From: Algoriphagus terrigena DSM 22685
GTDB taxonomy: Bacteria > Bacteroidota > Bacteroidia > Cytophagales > Cyclobacteriaceae
Assembly: GCF_000429445.1 (NCBI RefSeq)
Contig: NZ_AUBW01000022.1
Coordinates: 1 to 64,000 of the forward strand
Direction of reading: 5' to 3'
Length of the DNA: 64,000 nucleotides
Position numbers and translations under genes: made by a program. Positions 33,605-43,010 of this stretch are shown here, one piece after another (positions within the stretch are counted from its first letter, which is position 1; the number at the start of each line of letters is the position of its first letter). The notes beneath the pieces are model-generated. The model did not search any database, had not been told where the DNA came from, and was given only the letters and a program-made list of their open reading frames with translations.

Positions 33605-34166
33605 AGAGAAACGCATCATCCTGGCTTCAAATTCCCCGAGACGGCAAGAGCTGCTCCGGGGATTAGAACTTGACTTTGTGGTCAAAGTCAATCCGGTCGA
33701 CGAGACTGTGCCGACCGACCTGCCTGCGGAGTACGCCGCTGCCTACCTGTCCAAACTCAAAGCAGAAAACTACCCTGATACGCTGGCTGAAAATGAAATC
33801 CTGATCACTGCCGATACCGTGGTTTCGATAAACGGGCGGATTCTGGGCAAGCCGAATTCTGAAAAAGAGGCCTTTGAGATGATTAGAAGTCTATCTGGGA
33901 CGACGCATACCGTGATGACTGCAGTCACGATCAAAGACCACAAAAGAAGTGTGACGCTGGAGGATGAGACCAAGGTAACGCTTCGTTTTTTGGATGAAGA
34001 AGAGATCTGGCATTATGTTCGGCAATACCGGCCGTTTGACAAAGCCGGTGCTTATGGCATTCAGGAATGGATTGGGTTTGTCGGCGTGACCAGCATCGAG
34101 GGCTCATATTTCACCGTCATGGGCTTTCCCCAGCACTTGGTCTATCAGCAGTTGAAAAGGTGGTAG
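33579..34166 (+). CDS. maf: Maf family nucleotide pyrophosphatase
   Basis: About 195 residues from the ATG at 33579 (an earlier ATG at 33561 adds six residues). The Maf signature RIILASNSPRRQELLRGLEL begins near residue 12. ENEILITADTVVSINGRILG carries the catalytic aspartate region, and FDKAGAYGIQEWIGFVGVTS the C-terminal conserved block. These enzymes hydrolyse non-canonical or UTP/dTTP nucleotides to monophosphates and may limit misincorporation. It overlaps the DUF1015 gene. Length and motifs are normal. Confidence 0.93.
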   Translation: MEPFLSKLKEKRIILASNSPRRQELLRGLELDFVVKVNPVDETVPTDLPAEYAAAYLSKLKAENYPDTLAENEILITADTVVSINGRILGKPNSEKEAFEMIRSLSGTTHTVMTAVTIKDHKRSVTLEDETKVTLRFLDEEEIWHYVRQYRPFDKAGAYGIQEWIGFVGVTSIEGSYFTVMGFPQHLVYQQLKRW

Positions 34167-34325
34167 AGTCGACGTTTAGGCGGAGTAGGTGATGTTGTAC
34201 TTTGGCTATTCCGTCTTTCTACTTTGAAAATAGCCGTCAGAAGACTGCACTACCGCCGGTTCAAAACAGAAGTCTCGGACTGGTCGTATTGGTAAACTGA
34301 CCGCTTTGATTCTTAAGTTTGAGGT

Positions 34326-35114
34326 ATGATCTTCCTTCAGCATATCACTTTGCCCTCCGGCAATCCGAGGGAGTTTCCCTTTAGCATCCCTTCCTTCAAA
34401 GGCTTGGAATCTCTTGATCTGTCCAAACCGATCACGGTATTTGTGGGAGAAAATGGCTCGGGGAAATCCACTTTGCTCAAAGCACTGGCCTTGAAAATCA
34501 ACCTTCCGGCTATCGGAAGTACGGACTTGGAGCAAGACGAGACCCTATCAGGTTTTAGGGCATTCAGTGAAGGAATTATCACCCAGTGGAATCGATCCAG
34601 GACTTACCGGGGATTCTTTTTCAGGGCAGAAGATTACTTCGGATTCGTCAAACGACTGAGGACAATCGATCAGGAGCTAAAGGGAGACATTGTGGATTTT
34701 GAGAAAAATCTCAGTGGCTACGGCCTCAAAGTGGCCGTCGGGGCGATTCACGGTCAAAAGGAGGCTTTGCAACGAAAATATGGCGATTTGACGCAGGTTT
34801 CTCATGGAGAGGGATTTCTCAAGGTCCTTGAAAGCCGTATTCAGCCCGAAGGTATTTACCTCATCGATGAACCGGAAGCGGCACTGTCACCGCAGCGTCA
34901 GCTCGCGCTTTTTTCCCTGATCAAAAATCTGGCAACTCATCAAAACTGCCAGTTTATTATTGCCACGCATTCTCCGATTTTGCTGAGTCTGCCAGATGCC
35001 CAAATCCTGCAGTTTGATGAGCAAGTTCATGAAGTCGGCGTTGAGGAGACGGAGCATTTCATGATTATGAAAAATTTCCTTAACAACCCCGAGGCATTTC
35101 TCCGTTTTCTCTAG
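34326..35114 (+). CDS. AAA/ABC-type ATPase
   Basis: A 262-residue ATPase. Walker A is FVGENGSGKSTLLKALAL (about 39-56), the signature-like VSHGEGFLKVLESRI near 158, Walker B IYLIDEPEAALSP (about 177-189), and the H-loop FIIATHSPILLSL near 216. It has no membrane part and resembles the single-domain AAA_21 or RecF-like predicted ATPases found throughout bacteria. No partner nuclease or transporter lies beside it. It is convergent with the MBL-fold gene, and the two stop codons overlap by four bases. Confidence 0.85.
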   Translation: MIFLQHITLPSGNPREFPFSIPSFKGLESLDLSKPITVFVGENGSGKSTLLKALALKINLPAIGSTDLEQDETLSGFRAFSEGIITQWNRSRTYRGFFFRAEDYFGFVKRLRTIDQELKGDIVDFEKNLSGYGLKVAVGAIHGQKEALQRKYGDLTQVSHGEGFLKVLESRIQPEGIYLIDEPEAALSPQRQLALFSLIKNLATHQNCQFIIATHSPILLSLPDAQILQFDEQVHEVGVEETEHFMIMKNFLNNPEAFLRFL

Positions 35115-36187
35115 GCAAACAAGTTCCTGCCGATCACCGGTTCGACGAGACTTCCGTTGATGGCTTCCGGATTTGCTTTTAACCAATCCAATGGCTCCAA
35201 TAGCGGCTCGTTGGAGAGATCAAATGTCCCAAAGTGCATGGGGATGAAGTGCTTGGCGCCCAAATCCCCGAAAGCAACAGCGGCGTCCATCGGACTGATG
35301 TGTGCCGGATGCATAAACCACTCGGGCTTGAATGCTCCCACGCCCATGATTGCATACTCGGGCGAACCCATCGTGTCGGCGATCATCCTGAAGTGTGGAT
35401 CGTAGCCTGAGTCTCCCATGAAGTAAAGGGATTTTGTTCCTGTTTCGATGTAGTAGCCGCCCCAAAGTCGTAGGTTGGTATCTTTCAAACCCCTTCGAGA
35501 CCAATGACGAGTGGGTACGTAGGTGATTCTGAGTGATTCTTTCAGGTCGTAAGACTGAAACCAGCCCGCTTCCTGAATCGCATTCTTTGGCATCCAGGGT
35601 TGGATCAGTGAGCTCATGTTCATTCCCGTGAGGATCTTTGCCTGCGGCAAAAGCCCGCCGAGCAGCTTCAACGTCGCCTCATCGCAATGGTCTCGATGGT
35701 CGTGCGAGATCAAAATGTAGTCCACGTCACGCAGCCGCTCCGGAACGATCGGGAGAACCGTCTTTCGCTTCAGTGCCCAGTTATCCAGCCACACCGGATC
35801 GGTCAGGATCGTCACTCCATCCAGGTAGATGAGGTAGCTCGAGTGCCCCAGCCAGATCAGTTCATCTTTTCCGTTGGGTTTGAATTCTCCCAAATTCTCC
35901 ACCTGAAGCCGTCTTTTATCTGCTTTCTTTTCAGCTTCCTGAGGGTTTGTACCAAGTTTCCACTTGAGCACTGCCGCAACGCTGGACTCAAAAGGATGAT
36001 GCAGGTTTTGGAATCTGCCATCGGTCAACTGTGGAGTTCCCTTCCAGTCAGCGGGAATTTTATCGTAGGGGAGTTTGGGGTTGAAGGTATAATCCAAGGT
36101 AGCTGTGCTGTTAAAGTCCTGTGCCGAAAGTATGACGCCAGCCGGAATGACTCCGGCCATCGCGGTGAGAAAAGTTCTTCTTTTCAT
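35111..36187 (-). CDS. MBL-fold metallohydrolase (NAPE-PLD/UlaG-like), exported
   Basis: About 358 residues from the ATG at 36187, giving a Tat-like or lipoprotein-like leader (KRRTFLTAMAGVIPAG). A TTG at 36241 in frame would add 18 residues and is less likely. The metal site ILISHDHRDHCDEATLK is near residue 160, with LIWLGHSSYLIYLDGVTILT before it and YFMGDSGYDPHF and HFIPMHFGTFDL after. The pattern matches the NAPE phospholipase D-like family, lipid or lactonase hydrolases with two zinc ions. Substrate is unknown. Confidence 0.88.
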   Translation of the reverse strand: MKRRTFLTAMAGVIPAGVILSAQDFNSTATLDYTFNPKLPYDKIPADWKGTPQLTDGRFQNLHHPFESSVAAVLKWKLGTNPQEAEKKADKRRLQVENLGEFKPNGKDELIWLGHSSYLIYLDGVTILTDPVWLDNWALKRKTVLPIVPERLRDVDYILISHDHRDHCDEATLKLLGGLLPQAKILTGMNMSSLIQPWMPKNAIQEAGWFQSYDLKESLRITYVPTRHWSRRGLKDTNLRLWGGYYIETGTKSLYFMGDSGYDPHFRMIADTMGSPEYAIMGVGAFKPEWFMHPAHISPMDAAVAFGDLGAKHFIPMHFGTFDLSNEPLLEPLDWLKANPEAINGSLVEPVIGRNLFA

Positions 36188-36333
36188 CTTGTTATTGCGG
36201 CCACATGGAGTGACGCCGGTGTCATGCTCGATTTCATCCAATCAGATTGATTTCAGTATGCAAACAGGATTTGACGACGGAAGGTTGCCTAAAGGCAAGT
36301 TAGAATGTCTGCAATCTAGCTTCTGGACGAACG

Positions 36334-36999
36334 CTAGTTTCCAAAGTTCTGCACGACCATGAAGTAGGGCATGTTGTAAAAATTCTTCTCCCGATAGACT
36401 CGTGCGCCGCAGCCTAATGTCTTGAACTGGGGATTCAGAATGTTTTGGCGATGACCGGGCGATTCCATCCAAAGTTTCACCACAGACTTTGCAAAAGTGA
36501 GGTAGGTGTGGGGGAGGATCACCTCCTTTTTGGAAGTAAAAGCATAAGTGAATTCTCCCGAAGGATAGGGCGGATTTACCTTTCTACCAGCCTGGTATTG
36601 GAGGCCATAGGTTGAGCAGATGTTTTCGCCATAGTACTCCGGATTCAACCCTTCCAAATGGAAGCGGTCCAAGAGGGTTCGCTTGATCCGGATCTTACTT
36701 GTATGAGAATAGAAGCCATATTTGACCATGTCCTGCGCATGTCCGGAGGCCACGTTTTCGATTTCTGACCGAAATTCAAACGGACTTAGCTTTGCCTTTT
36801 TTCGCTCTTCATTGGTCACAAAAAAGATGGCTGCCTGCAGCAAAGGAAAGTTGACTTGACTGAAGTCGATCGCTGAATACAGTGATTCTATCCGGTAAAA
36901 TGAGGTTTCGTTGTAGTTGGTGTAAGAATCGGGTGTCCAGGTTTGGGCTTGGGTGGATAGTGAAATCAGGATGAAACTTAGGATCAGCAGTCTTCTCAT
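36334..36999 (-). CDS. CAP-domain (SCP-like) secreted protein
   Basis: A 221-residue protein with signal peptide (residues 1-19, LLILSFILISLSTQAQ). The CAP domain shows FFVTNEERKKAKLSPFEFRS, the ASGHAQDMVKYGFYSH histidine block, EYYGENICST, and VVKLWMESPGHRQNILNPQF, with GCGARVYREKNFYNMPYFMV near the end. Bacterial CAP proteins are extracellular and of uncertain activity. It stands alone. An imperfect CTAGC/GCTAG hairpin follows near 36319-36340. Confidence 0.85.
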   Translation of the reverse strand: MRRLLILSFILISLSTQAQTWTPDSYTNYNETSFYRIESLYSAIDFSQVNFPLLQAAIFFVTNEERKKAKLSPFEFRSEIENVASGHAQDMVKYGFYSHTSKIRIKRTLLDRFHLEGLNPEYYGENICSTYGLQYQAGRKVNPPYPSGEFTYAFTSKKEVILPHTYLTFAKSVVKLWMESPGHRQNILNPQFKTLGCGARVYREKNFYNMPYFMVVQNFGN

Positions 37000-37143
37000 T
37001 GGCGTAGGATACTCGTCAAATAAGACGCTGTCGAAGCCAGAATATTTTGAACGCGATCGGGATTTTTTGCTCGCTTTCTCTCCAAAATCTATCGGACAGT
37101 GTCTGGAGTGGGTCTGGTTGATATCGGCGGCAATCTAGAGTCG

Positions 37144-39444
37144 CTATTTTTTAACCGTGAACGTAAACTTTGACCCGATACCCGGTTGAGATTCCAGCTG
37201 AATTTCTCCCTCAAGGACCTCGACTGACTTCTTGACGATCGCCAGACCGATTCCAGTTCCTTCATATTCTTGTTGCAGATGCAGTCTTTGGAAGACCACA
37301 AAGACCTTTTTGAAATATTCCGGGTCGATTCCGATTCCGTTGTCTTCGACGGAAAATTCCCAGAAATCCGGCAGTTCCCGACTGTCAATCGTGATGACGG
37401 GAGTGAGGTCGGCCTTCGAAAATTTAAGGGCATTCCCGATCAGATTTTGGAATATTTGAAACAACGGAGTCTTGTAGGAATAGATCACCGGGAGGTTATT
37501 CAGTTTGATGATGGCATTTTTCTCTTGAATCGGCTTTTTCAGATAGTGGCTTATCTCTTGGACCAAGTCGTCAATTGCCAGTCTGCTTTTATTTTCGGCC
37601 ATCTTTCCCACCTTGGACAATTCCAGCAGATCCAAGATTATCTTTCTCATCTGACTGGCACCGTTGGTGGCGAAGGAGATATATTCCAAGGCCTTGGCGT
37701 CCAGTACGTGAGCATATTTGCGTTCTAGCAATCCCATAAAACTGGAGATCATCCGCAGGGGTTCCTGTAGATCATGGGATGCCACGAAGGCGAATTGCTG
37801 CAGCTCCAGATTGGAGATCGCCAGCTCTTCGACATTCTTTTCGAGCTTTTCGTTGAGGCTTTTGAGGGATTTTTCGTTTTCTTTTCGTTTTGAAATATCC
37901 TGCATCGCGCCCACCACGCGGGTCACTTGCCCTTCCTCGTTTCTTATGAAAATAGCCTTATCCAAAACGTCGGTGTAGGTTCCGTCGTTTTTTAGAAAGC
38001 GGTATTCTTCCAGCCAGTGGTTTTTGCTGGAAGCGGGATTCAAGTAAGACTGGATAAGCTTGAAAACTCTTCCACGATCCTCCGGATGAATCAGGTTCAG
38101 GAGGTACTCGAGGTCCGGCTCTATGACGGTTGGGTCGTACCCAAACAGTGTCAAAAAGCCCTCGCCCCAGTACAGGCTGTTTTTGGTGACGTCAAAGTCC
38201 CAAATCGCGTCACTGGTGGCCTGGGTCACTTTCCGGAATCGCTCGATGTGCTGCACGGTGGATTTGCGGCTTTCGACCAACTCACTGATGTCCTGACCTG
38301 TGCCAAAGATGCAGAGCTTATCCTGATATTTTAGTTGGGAGACAGAGAAGAGGAAAGGGATTCTTTTCCCGGATTTGGTGACGATGGTAAGTTCTATGTC
38401 AGTCTGTCCTTCACCAATGACCTGGTGCACATGACTGCCAAAGATGCCGTGATCTTTGACAGTAAAGAATTCCTCAGGACTCATCTTTTCGATTTCTTCC
38501 GAAGAATAGCCCGTCACCCTTTCGAGCTGCCGATTCCAAAGCTGGAACTTGCCATCGGTATCGAAGATGAAGAAGACACTGGGCAATTGTTGGATTAGCG
38601 ACTGATTGAGGTTGATTTCCTTTTGCAGGGCCAGTTCGATGTCTTTTTCGCGTGTGATGTCCACCATCATCCCTTGGATCCTATGTGGTTTGCCGCCTTT
38701 GGCGATCACTTTGACGCGGTCGTTCAGCCAGATAGTCCTGCCGTCTTTGGTTAGGAAGCGATAGTCAAACGTATGGTCGTTCAGGTTTTGGGTTTCAATA
38801 TGACAGGTTTGAATGGCATGATCCCTATCCATGGGATGAAGGTGGCGCTGCCAGAAGTCTTTGGATGCCATCCATTCTTCAGTCGTGTAGCCGGTAATTC
38901 GCTCAAGCTGAGGACTGATGTAGGTAAACTCAAGGGTTTCGGCGTCGGCTTCCCAGAAGATCCCATCCAGATTATGCATCAGCGAGCGGTTCTTCTTTTT
39001 GGCAGTTTTGAGTTTTTCTTTCGTTTGAGTCTGTTGGTGGATGTTTTGGATCACCCAAATGATCTTCTTTTCACCGGTTTTAGGGTCAAGAATTGACCGG
39101 CCTTTCGCTGCCACCCAAATCGTCTTTCCGTCTTTCCGAACCAGTCTCTTTTTTAGATCATAGCCGCAGTTGCCGCCAAGAAAGCTTTCACAAACGGTTT
39201 CAGCATATTCCAGATCTGGTGGGGATACGGTTGATAGGGCCGTTTCGGCGTCCACTTCAAATTCAGACGGAGCATATCCCAACATCCTGAACAGCCCATC
39301 CGACCAGTACATCTTGTTGGTATCGAGATTCAATTCCCAAATTCCCGAGTTGGTCAGCAATTCAAACTGTTCGAGTAGGATGTCTTTGTCAGTCTCCTGA
39401 ACCCGTGAAGATTTCAGGATAGTGTTTAACTCGTTTTTACTCAT
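37144..39444 (-). CDS. Cytoplasmic multi-PAS sensor histidine kinase
   Basis: About 766 residues from the ATG at 39444 (MSKNELNTIL); a TTG start further upstream would add 43 unlikely residues. Four PAS/PAC modules occur in series, recognisable by GYAPSEFEV, GYTTEEWMA, GYSSEEIEK and GYDPTVIEP. A coiled-coil linker with NEKLEKNVEELAISN leads into HisKA (FAFVASHDLQEPLRM, phosphoacceptor His) and HATPase (NLIGNALKFSKAD, VEDNGIGIDPEYF, GTGIGLAIVKKSVE). No membrane segment is present, so the signal is probably sensed in the cytoplasm. No response regulator lies beside it. Confidence 0.9.
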   Translation of the reverse strand: MSKNELNTILKSSRVQETDKDILLEQFELLTNSGIWELNLDTNKMYWSDGLFRMLGYAPSEFEVDAETALSTVSPPDLEYAETVCESFLGGNCGYDLKKRLVRKDGKTIWVAAKGRSILDPKTGEKKIIWVIQNIHQQTQTKEKLKTAKKKNRSLMHNLDGIFWEADAETLEFTYISPQLERITGYTTEEWMASKDFWQRHLHPMDRDHAIQTCHIETQNLNDHTFDYRFLTKDGRTIWLNDRVKVIAKGGKPHRIQGMMVDITREKDIELALQKEINLNQSLIQQLPSVFFIFDTDGKFQLWNRQLERVTGYSSEEIEKMSPEEFFTVKDHGIFGSHVHQVIGEGQTDIELTIVTKSGKRIPFLFSVSQLKYQDKLCIFGTGQDISELVESRKSTVQHIERFRKVTQATSDAIWDFDVTKNSLYWGEGFLTLFGYDPTVIEPDLEYLLNLIHPEDRGRVFKLIQSYLNPASSKNHWLEEYRFLKNDGTYTDVLDKAIFIRNEEGQVTRVVGAMQDISKRKENEKSLKSLNEKLEKNVEELAISNLELQQFAFVASHDLQEPLRMISSFMGLLERKYAHVLDAKALEYISFATNGASQMRKIILDLLELSKVGKMAENKSRLAIDDLVQEISHYLKKPIQEKNAIIKLNNLPVIYSYKTPLFQIFQNLIGNALKFSKADLTPVITIDSRELPDFWEFSVEDNGIGIDPEYFKKVFVVFQRLHLQQEYEGTGIGLAIVKKSVEVLEGEIQLESQPGIGSKFTFTVKK

Positions 39445-39691
39445 TGTACTGTAGGTTGAATCGACGGATTGTGGTGATAGATCAGTAAAAAAGCAGAGAA
39501 CTCTTAAATGGTTGGGTGCGATTGATCCGTAATTCGCCTTAAAGGTGCGGGAATTAAAATCTATCCGGAACAATGTGTTTCAAAATGTAAACCAACATTG
39601 TCCCCGGGGGAATTGTGTTAAAAAGATATCCCCGAAAAGAAACAGTACAACCGCGAAGCGGTCGTCTCGAAACAATACCGATGAAAAAAAC

Positions 39692-39718
39692 AAAAGCGAA
39701 GGGGAGGCCTTCGCTTTT
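39692..39718 (-). terminator. Intrinsic terminator of the efflux operon
   Basis: The arms AAAAGCGAAGG and CCTTCGCTTTT, around a short loop, are followed on the minus strand by TTTGTTTTTTTC. It begins three bases past the stop codon of the last gene of the operon. Confidence 0.85.
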
Positions 39719-39721
39719 CTG

Positions 39722-39970
39722 TCAGTTGTCTTGGGGAATCTCCAGGAGTAGATCGATGATCTCCCGCGGAGTGGAAGCATTCCTGAGCTTTTCTTCCTGG
39801 ATGATTACCTGTAGCTGGTACTCCAGCTCGAAGATCAGTCCGTTGATGAAGACCGGATGCATATCCAGTTGCAGGATGAGATGGGCATTTTTTCGTTGGC
39901 CGGTCAGGTCAATTCCATAGGAATGAAAGACTGTCACGACTTTTTTTAACATGGAGTAGTGTTGGTTCAT
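39722..39970 (-). CDS. Small acyl-carrier-protein-like protein
   Basis: Eighty-two residues. The helical order and the segment FELEYQLQVIIQEEKLRNAS then TPREIIDLLLE mimic helices II-IV of acyl carrier proteins (eLE..F.I.I.dE....TV.diid.l). However, the position of the phosphopantetheine serine is occupied by a PVFINGL stretch without a DSL motif, so it is unlikely to carry a 4'-phosphopantetheine group. The gene starts four bases after the RND permease stop and is followed by the terminator, so it is the last gene of the efflux operon. A role in that operon is unknown. Confidence 0.55.
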   Translation of the reverse strand: MNQHYSMLKKVVTVFHSYGIDLTGQRKNAHLILQLDMHPVFINGLIFELEYQLQVIIQEEKLRNASTPREIIDLLLEIPQDN

Positions 39971-39974
39971 AGGA

Positions 39975-42900
39975 TCAAATTTTAGGTGGCAAAAGTTTAT
40001 ACATCACCGGAGTGACGATTCTGGAAAGCAACGTGGAACTGATCAGACCTCCTATCAAAACGATGGCCAAAGGCGCGATCAGCGGATTGGTACTCAAAGC
40101 GATCGGAATCAAGCCTCCAATCGCCGTAATCGTAGTCAGCACTATCGGTAGAAACCGAATTTCCCCTGCTTCACGGATAGCAGCCTCCAAAGGTTTGCCT
40201 TCTTGCCGCAATTGATTGGTAAAGTCCACCAGCAGGATGGAAGTCTTCACCTCTATCCCCGCTAACGCGATCAACCCGATGATCGCTACAAAGGACAGCG
40301 AATTTCCTGTCACCCAAAGTGCTATCAGTGCTCCGACCATTCCTAAAGGGATGACTGACAGTACGATGATGGTGCTTTTGAAGGTCTTGAAAAGCAAAAT
40401 TAACACCGCGATGAAGAGAAAAACAGTGACAATAATCACTGTATTGAATCCTGCAAAAGATTCTTGGCGGGTTTCGTATTCCCCAGCCATCTTGAAGGAA
40501 TAGCCATCGGGAAGTTCCACCTGATCCATCTTTTGCAGGACCTCCGAGATCACCCGGTCTGCCAGGAAATTTTGATCCACAAAAGCCGACACAGACACCG
40601 AACGGATCTTGTTGTAGTGGTCAATAGTGAGCGTGCTGCTCTCCAGTTCCAGTTGGGCGATCTGGGAAATCGGAATCCCGGCTCCCTGTTGATTATTGAT
40701 GTACAACCCATCAAAACTGGTCAAAGTGGCCTTTTCAGCTCTTGGAGAGGTCAGCAGGATCGAGCGCTCGGAACCTTGGAGATCGGTAAAAGAGCCGAGA
40801 TTCAGTCCGGCCAAAGCCAATCTTACCGTCCGGTCCACATCGGCAATATTGACTCCGAGTTGCCGGGCTTTTTCCTTTTGAATGGCGACCCGAATGTCGG
40901 TTTTCAGATGAGCTACAGGATTATTGATGTAGATCGTTCCCTGAGTCTCTTTGAGTAGTAGCTCCACCTTCGCTGCCAGACTGCGAAGCGTATCGAGATC
41001 TTCTCCGGAGATCCTGACCTCCACAGGGGCGGTCACCGGCGGACCTTGTTCGAAGTTTTTGACTTCAACTTTTGCTCCCGCAAAGTCCGCGAACTTAGCC
41101 TTGAGGTCTTCGATCAGCTCCATCTTTCGGGGAGGAGAAGTCTCAGGATCGAGCTGGACAAAGATCTGAGAGTAGTCTGTGCGCTCGTTTTCGGGGATTT
41201 CGTTGTAGTAGATCCTCGGATTACCTTTGCCGACATTCGTCGCAAAGTTCATCAGCTCCGGTATTTGGCTAAGTTCGGCTTCCACCTTTTTGGCGACCTC
41301 ATCCGTCGTATGGAGATTCGACTGGAGTGGGGTGGTGATGTTGATCAGAAACTGGGGCTTTTCCGAAGGAGGAAAAAGACTGAAACCAATCACAGGAAAC
41401 AAGCCCAAAGCCGCCACGAAGATGACTCCGGCGATCAGAAGCGTTTGGACAGGCTTTCGAAGTGCACGCTCCAGTAGCGGCGCATAGGTCATGTGGATGC
41501 CCTTTTGGAACAGATCGTAAACTCGGTTGGTATGCTCGGGGCCTTTGTCCTTGAGAAACCAGGTGGAGAGGAAAGGAATGATCGTGAGCGAAACCAGCAT
41601 CGAGGCTAGCACACTCATGATCACAGCCATGGGAAGACTTCGGACAAAGTCGCCCGAACCCTCAGGTAAAAAAACCAGTGGCAAAAATGCGATCACCAAG
41701 GTTACGGTGCAGCCAACTACCGAGAGCGAGATCTGCTTCGTGGCTTTCAGCGCGGCATCCTGCTTGGAAAAACCATCCCTGATCCATCGCTCGATGTTTT
41801 CGACTACGACGATGCTGTCATCCACCAACAGCCCCAAGGCGACCACCAGACCGACGATGCTCAGCTGATTGAGGCCATAGCCCAAGGCACTTAACAGCAC
41901 CAGACCGATCGCCAGAGAAAGCGGAATCGAGATCATCACGATGATCGAAGCCCGGTTACCCAAGGGAAGCAGGGTGATGAAAACCAGGGCGATGGCGATC
42001 AGGAAATCAAATCCCAGGCCGCTGAGTCGCTGATTGACATAGTTGGCTTGGTCAAAAGAGACGATCAGATCAATGTTTTCGGGAAGTTCGGACTTGACCT
42101 TTTCGATAGCGCCCAGATACTTTTCCTGGACGTTGCTGATGTTATTTCCCTCTTTCAGAGCCGCTGTGACAAAGACGGAACGGTAGCCATTGAGCCGGGT
42201 GATGTGTTTGGTTTCCTCGAAGTCGTTTCTGATCTCGGCGACGTCTTTGAGCTGGATGGTTTTTCCCTGAACAGAATAGACAATAGTTTCACCGATTTCC
42301 TCGGCCGAAGTGTAGTTACCGCTGGTTTTGACATTGAAGCTTTTGCTTCCTGCCTCTACCTGGCCACCCGGAATGTTGCTCAATTCACTCTGGATGCTGC
42401 CCACAATCGCAAAAAGAGGAATGTTCATTTCGGCAATTTTATCCAGCTTTAGATCTATCCGGACGATCTGCTCCGGCAGTCCAAAGAGCTCAATCTTCTT
42501 CAGTTCGGTGATTTTCTCCAGCTCATCCTGCAGTCGTTCGCTGTATTTCTTCAGGTTGTCACGGGAGGCGTTCTCGCTGATCAGGCCGATCTGGAGGATG
42601 TTGACATCGGAAGGCCGGACTTTGTTGATCTTGATGGAAAAGATATCCTCAGGCAGCTCGGGCCGGAGGGTGTTCACCTCGCGCACCAGCTCCTGGTATT
42701 TCTCATTGACGTCCTCGTTGTAGTTATACTCCACAAAAAGTACCGCGACGCCGTCCTGGATCTCCGTCTTGATCCGTTTGATGTTTTCCAGTCCGTAGAT
42801 CACTTCTTCCAGCGGGTCCACGACCAGCTCTTCCATGTCCTCGGGACTTGCTCCGGGATAGATCACAATCACGGGAAACTGTGGCGCTTCGATCACCGGA

Positions 42901-43010
42901 TCTTCGCTGCGGGGCATGCTGAAAAAGGTCGTCAGGCCCACAGCTACCGTCATCAAGAATATCACCAGCGTGAACTGGTAGTTTTTCACTGCAAAATCAG
43001 AAATCCGCAT
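39975..43010 (-). CDS. RND-family efflux permease (HAE1/AcrB-like)
   Basis: A 1011-residue inner-membrane pump subunit with twelve transmembrane helices by pattern. Diagnostic blocks are TTFFSMPRSEDPVIEAPQFP, VIVIYPGASPEDMEELVVDP, the helix-4 proton-relay region GLVVALGLLVDDSIVVVENI (the DD pair), and PEGSGDFVRSLPMAVIMSVL. A second half with the homologous GLIALAGIEVKTSILLVDF follows. It should export hydrophobic compounds using the proton gradient, with the adaptor and TolC proteins of the same operon. Substrate range is unknown. Confidence 0.95.
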   Translation of the reverse strand: MRISDFAVKNYQFTLVIFLMTVAVGLTTFFSMPRSEDPVIEAPQFPVIVIYPGASPEDMEELVVDPLEEVIYGLENIKRIKTEIQDGVAVLFVEYNYNEDVNEKYQELVREVNTLRPELPEDIFSIKINKVRPSDVNILQIGLISENASRDNLKKYSERLQDELEKITELKKIELFGLPEQIVRIDLKLDKIAEMNIPLFAIVGSIQSELSNIPGGQVEAGSKSFNVKTSGNYTSAEEIGETIVYSVQGKTIQLKDVAEIRNDFEETKHITRLNGYRSVFVTAALKEGNNISNVQEKYLGAIEKVKSELPENIDLIVSFDQANYVNQRLSGLGFDFLIAIALVFITLLPLGNRASIIVMISIPLSLAIGLVLLSALGYGLNQLSIVGLVVALGLLVDDSIVVVENIERWIRDGFSKQDAALKATKQISLSVVGCTVTLVIAFLPLVFLPEGSGDFVRSLPMAVIMSVLASMLVSLTIIPFLSTWFLKDKGPEHTNRVYDLFQKGIHMTYAPLLERALRKPVQTLLIAGVIFVAALGLFPVIGFSLFPPSEKPQFLINITTPLQSNLHTTDEVAKKVEAELSQIPELMNFATNVGKGNPRIYYNEIPENERTDYSQIFVQLDPETSPPRKMELIEDLKAKFADFAGAKVEVKNFEQGPPVTAPVEVRISGEDLDTLRSLAAKVELLLKETQGTIYINNPVAHLKTDIRVAIQKEKARQLGVNIADVDRTVRLALAGLNLGSFTDLQGSERSILLTSPRAEKATLTSFDGLYINNQQGAGIPISQIAQLELESSTLTIDHYNKIRSVSVSAFVDQNFLADRVISEVLQKMDQVELPDGYSFKMAGEYETRQESFAGFNTVIIVTVFLFIAVLILLFKTFKSTIIVLSVIPLGMVGALIALWVTGNSLSFVAIIGLIALAGIEVKTSILLVDFTNQLRQEGKPLEAAIREAGEIRFLPIVLTTITAIGGLIPIALSTNPLIAPLAIVLIGGLISSTLLSRIVTPVMYKLLPPKI

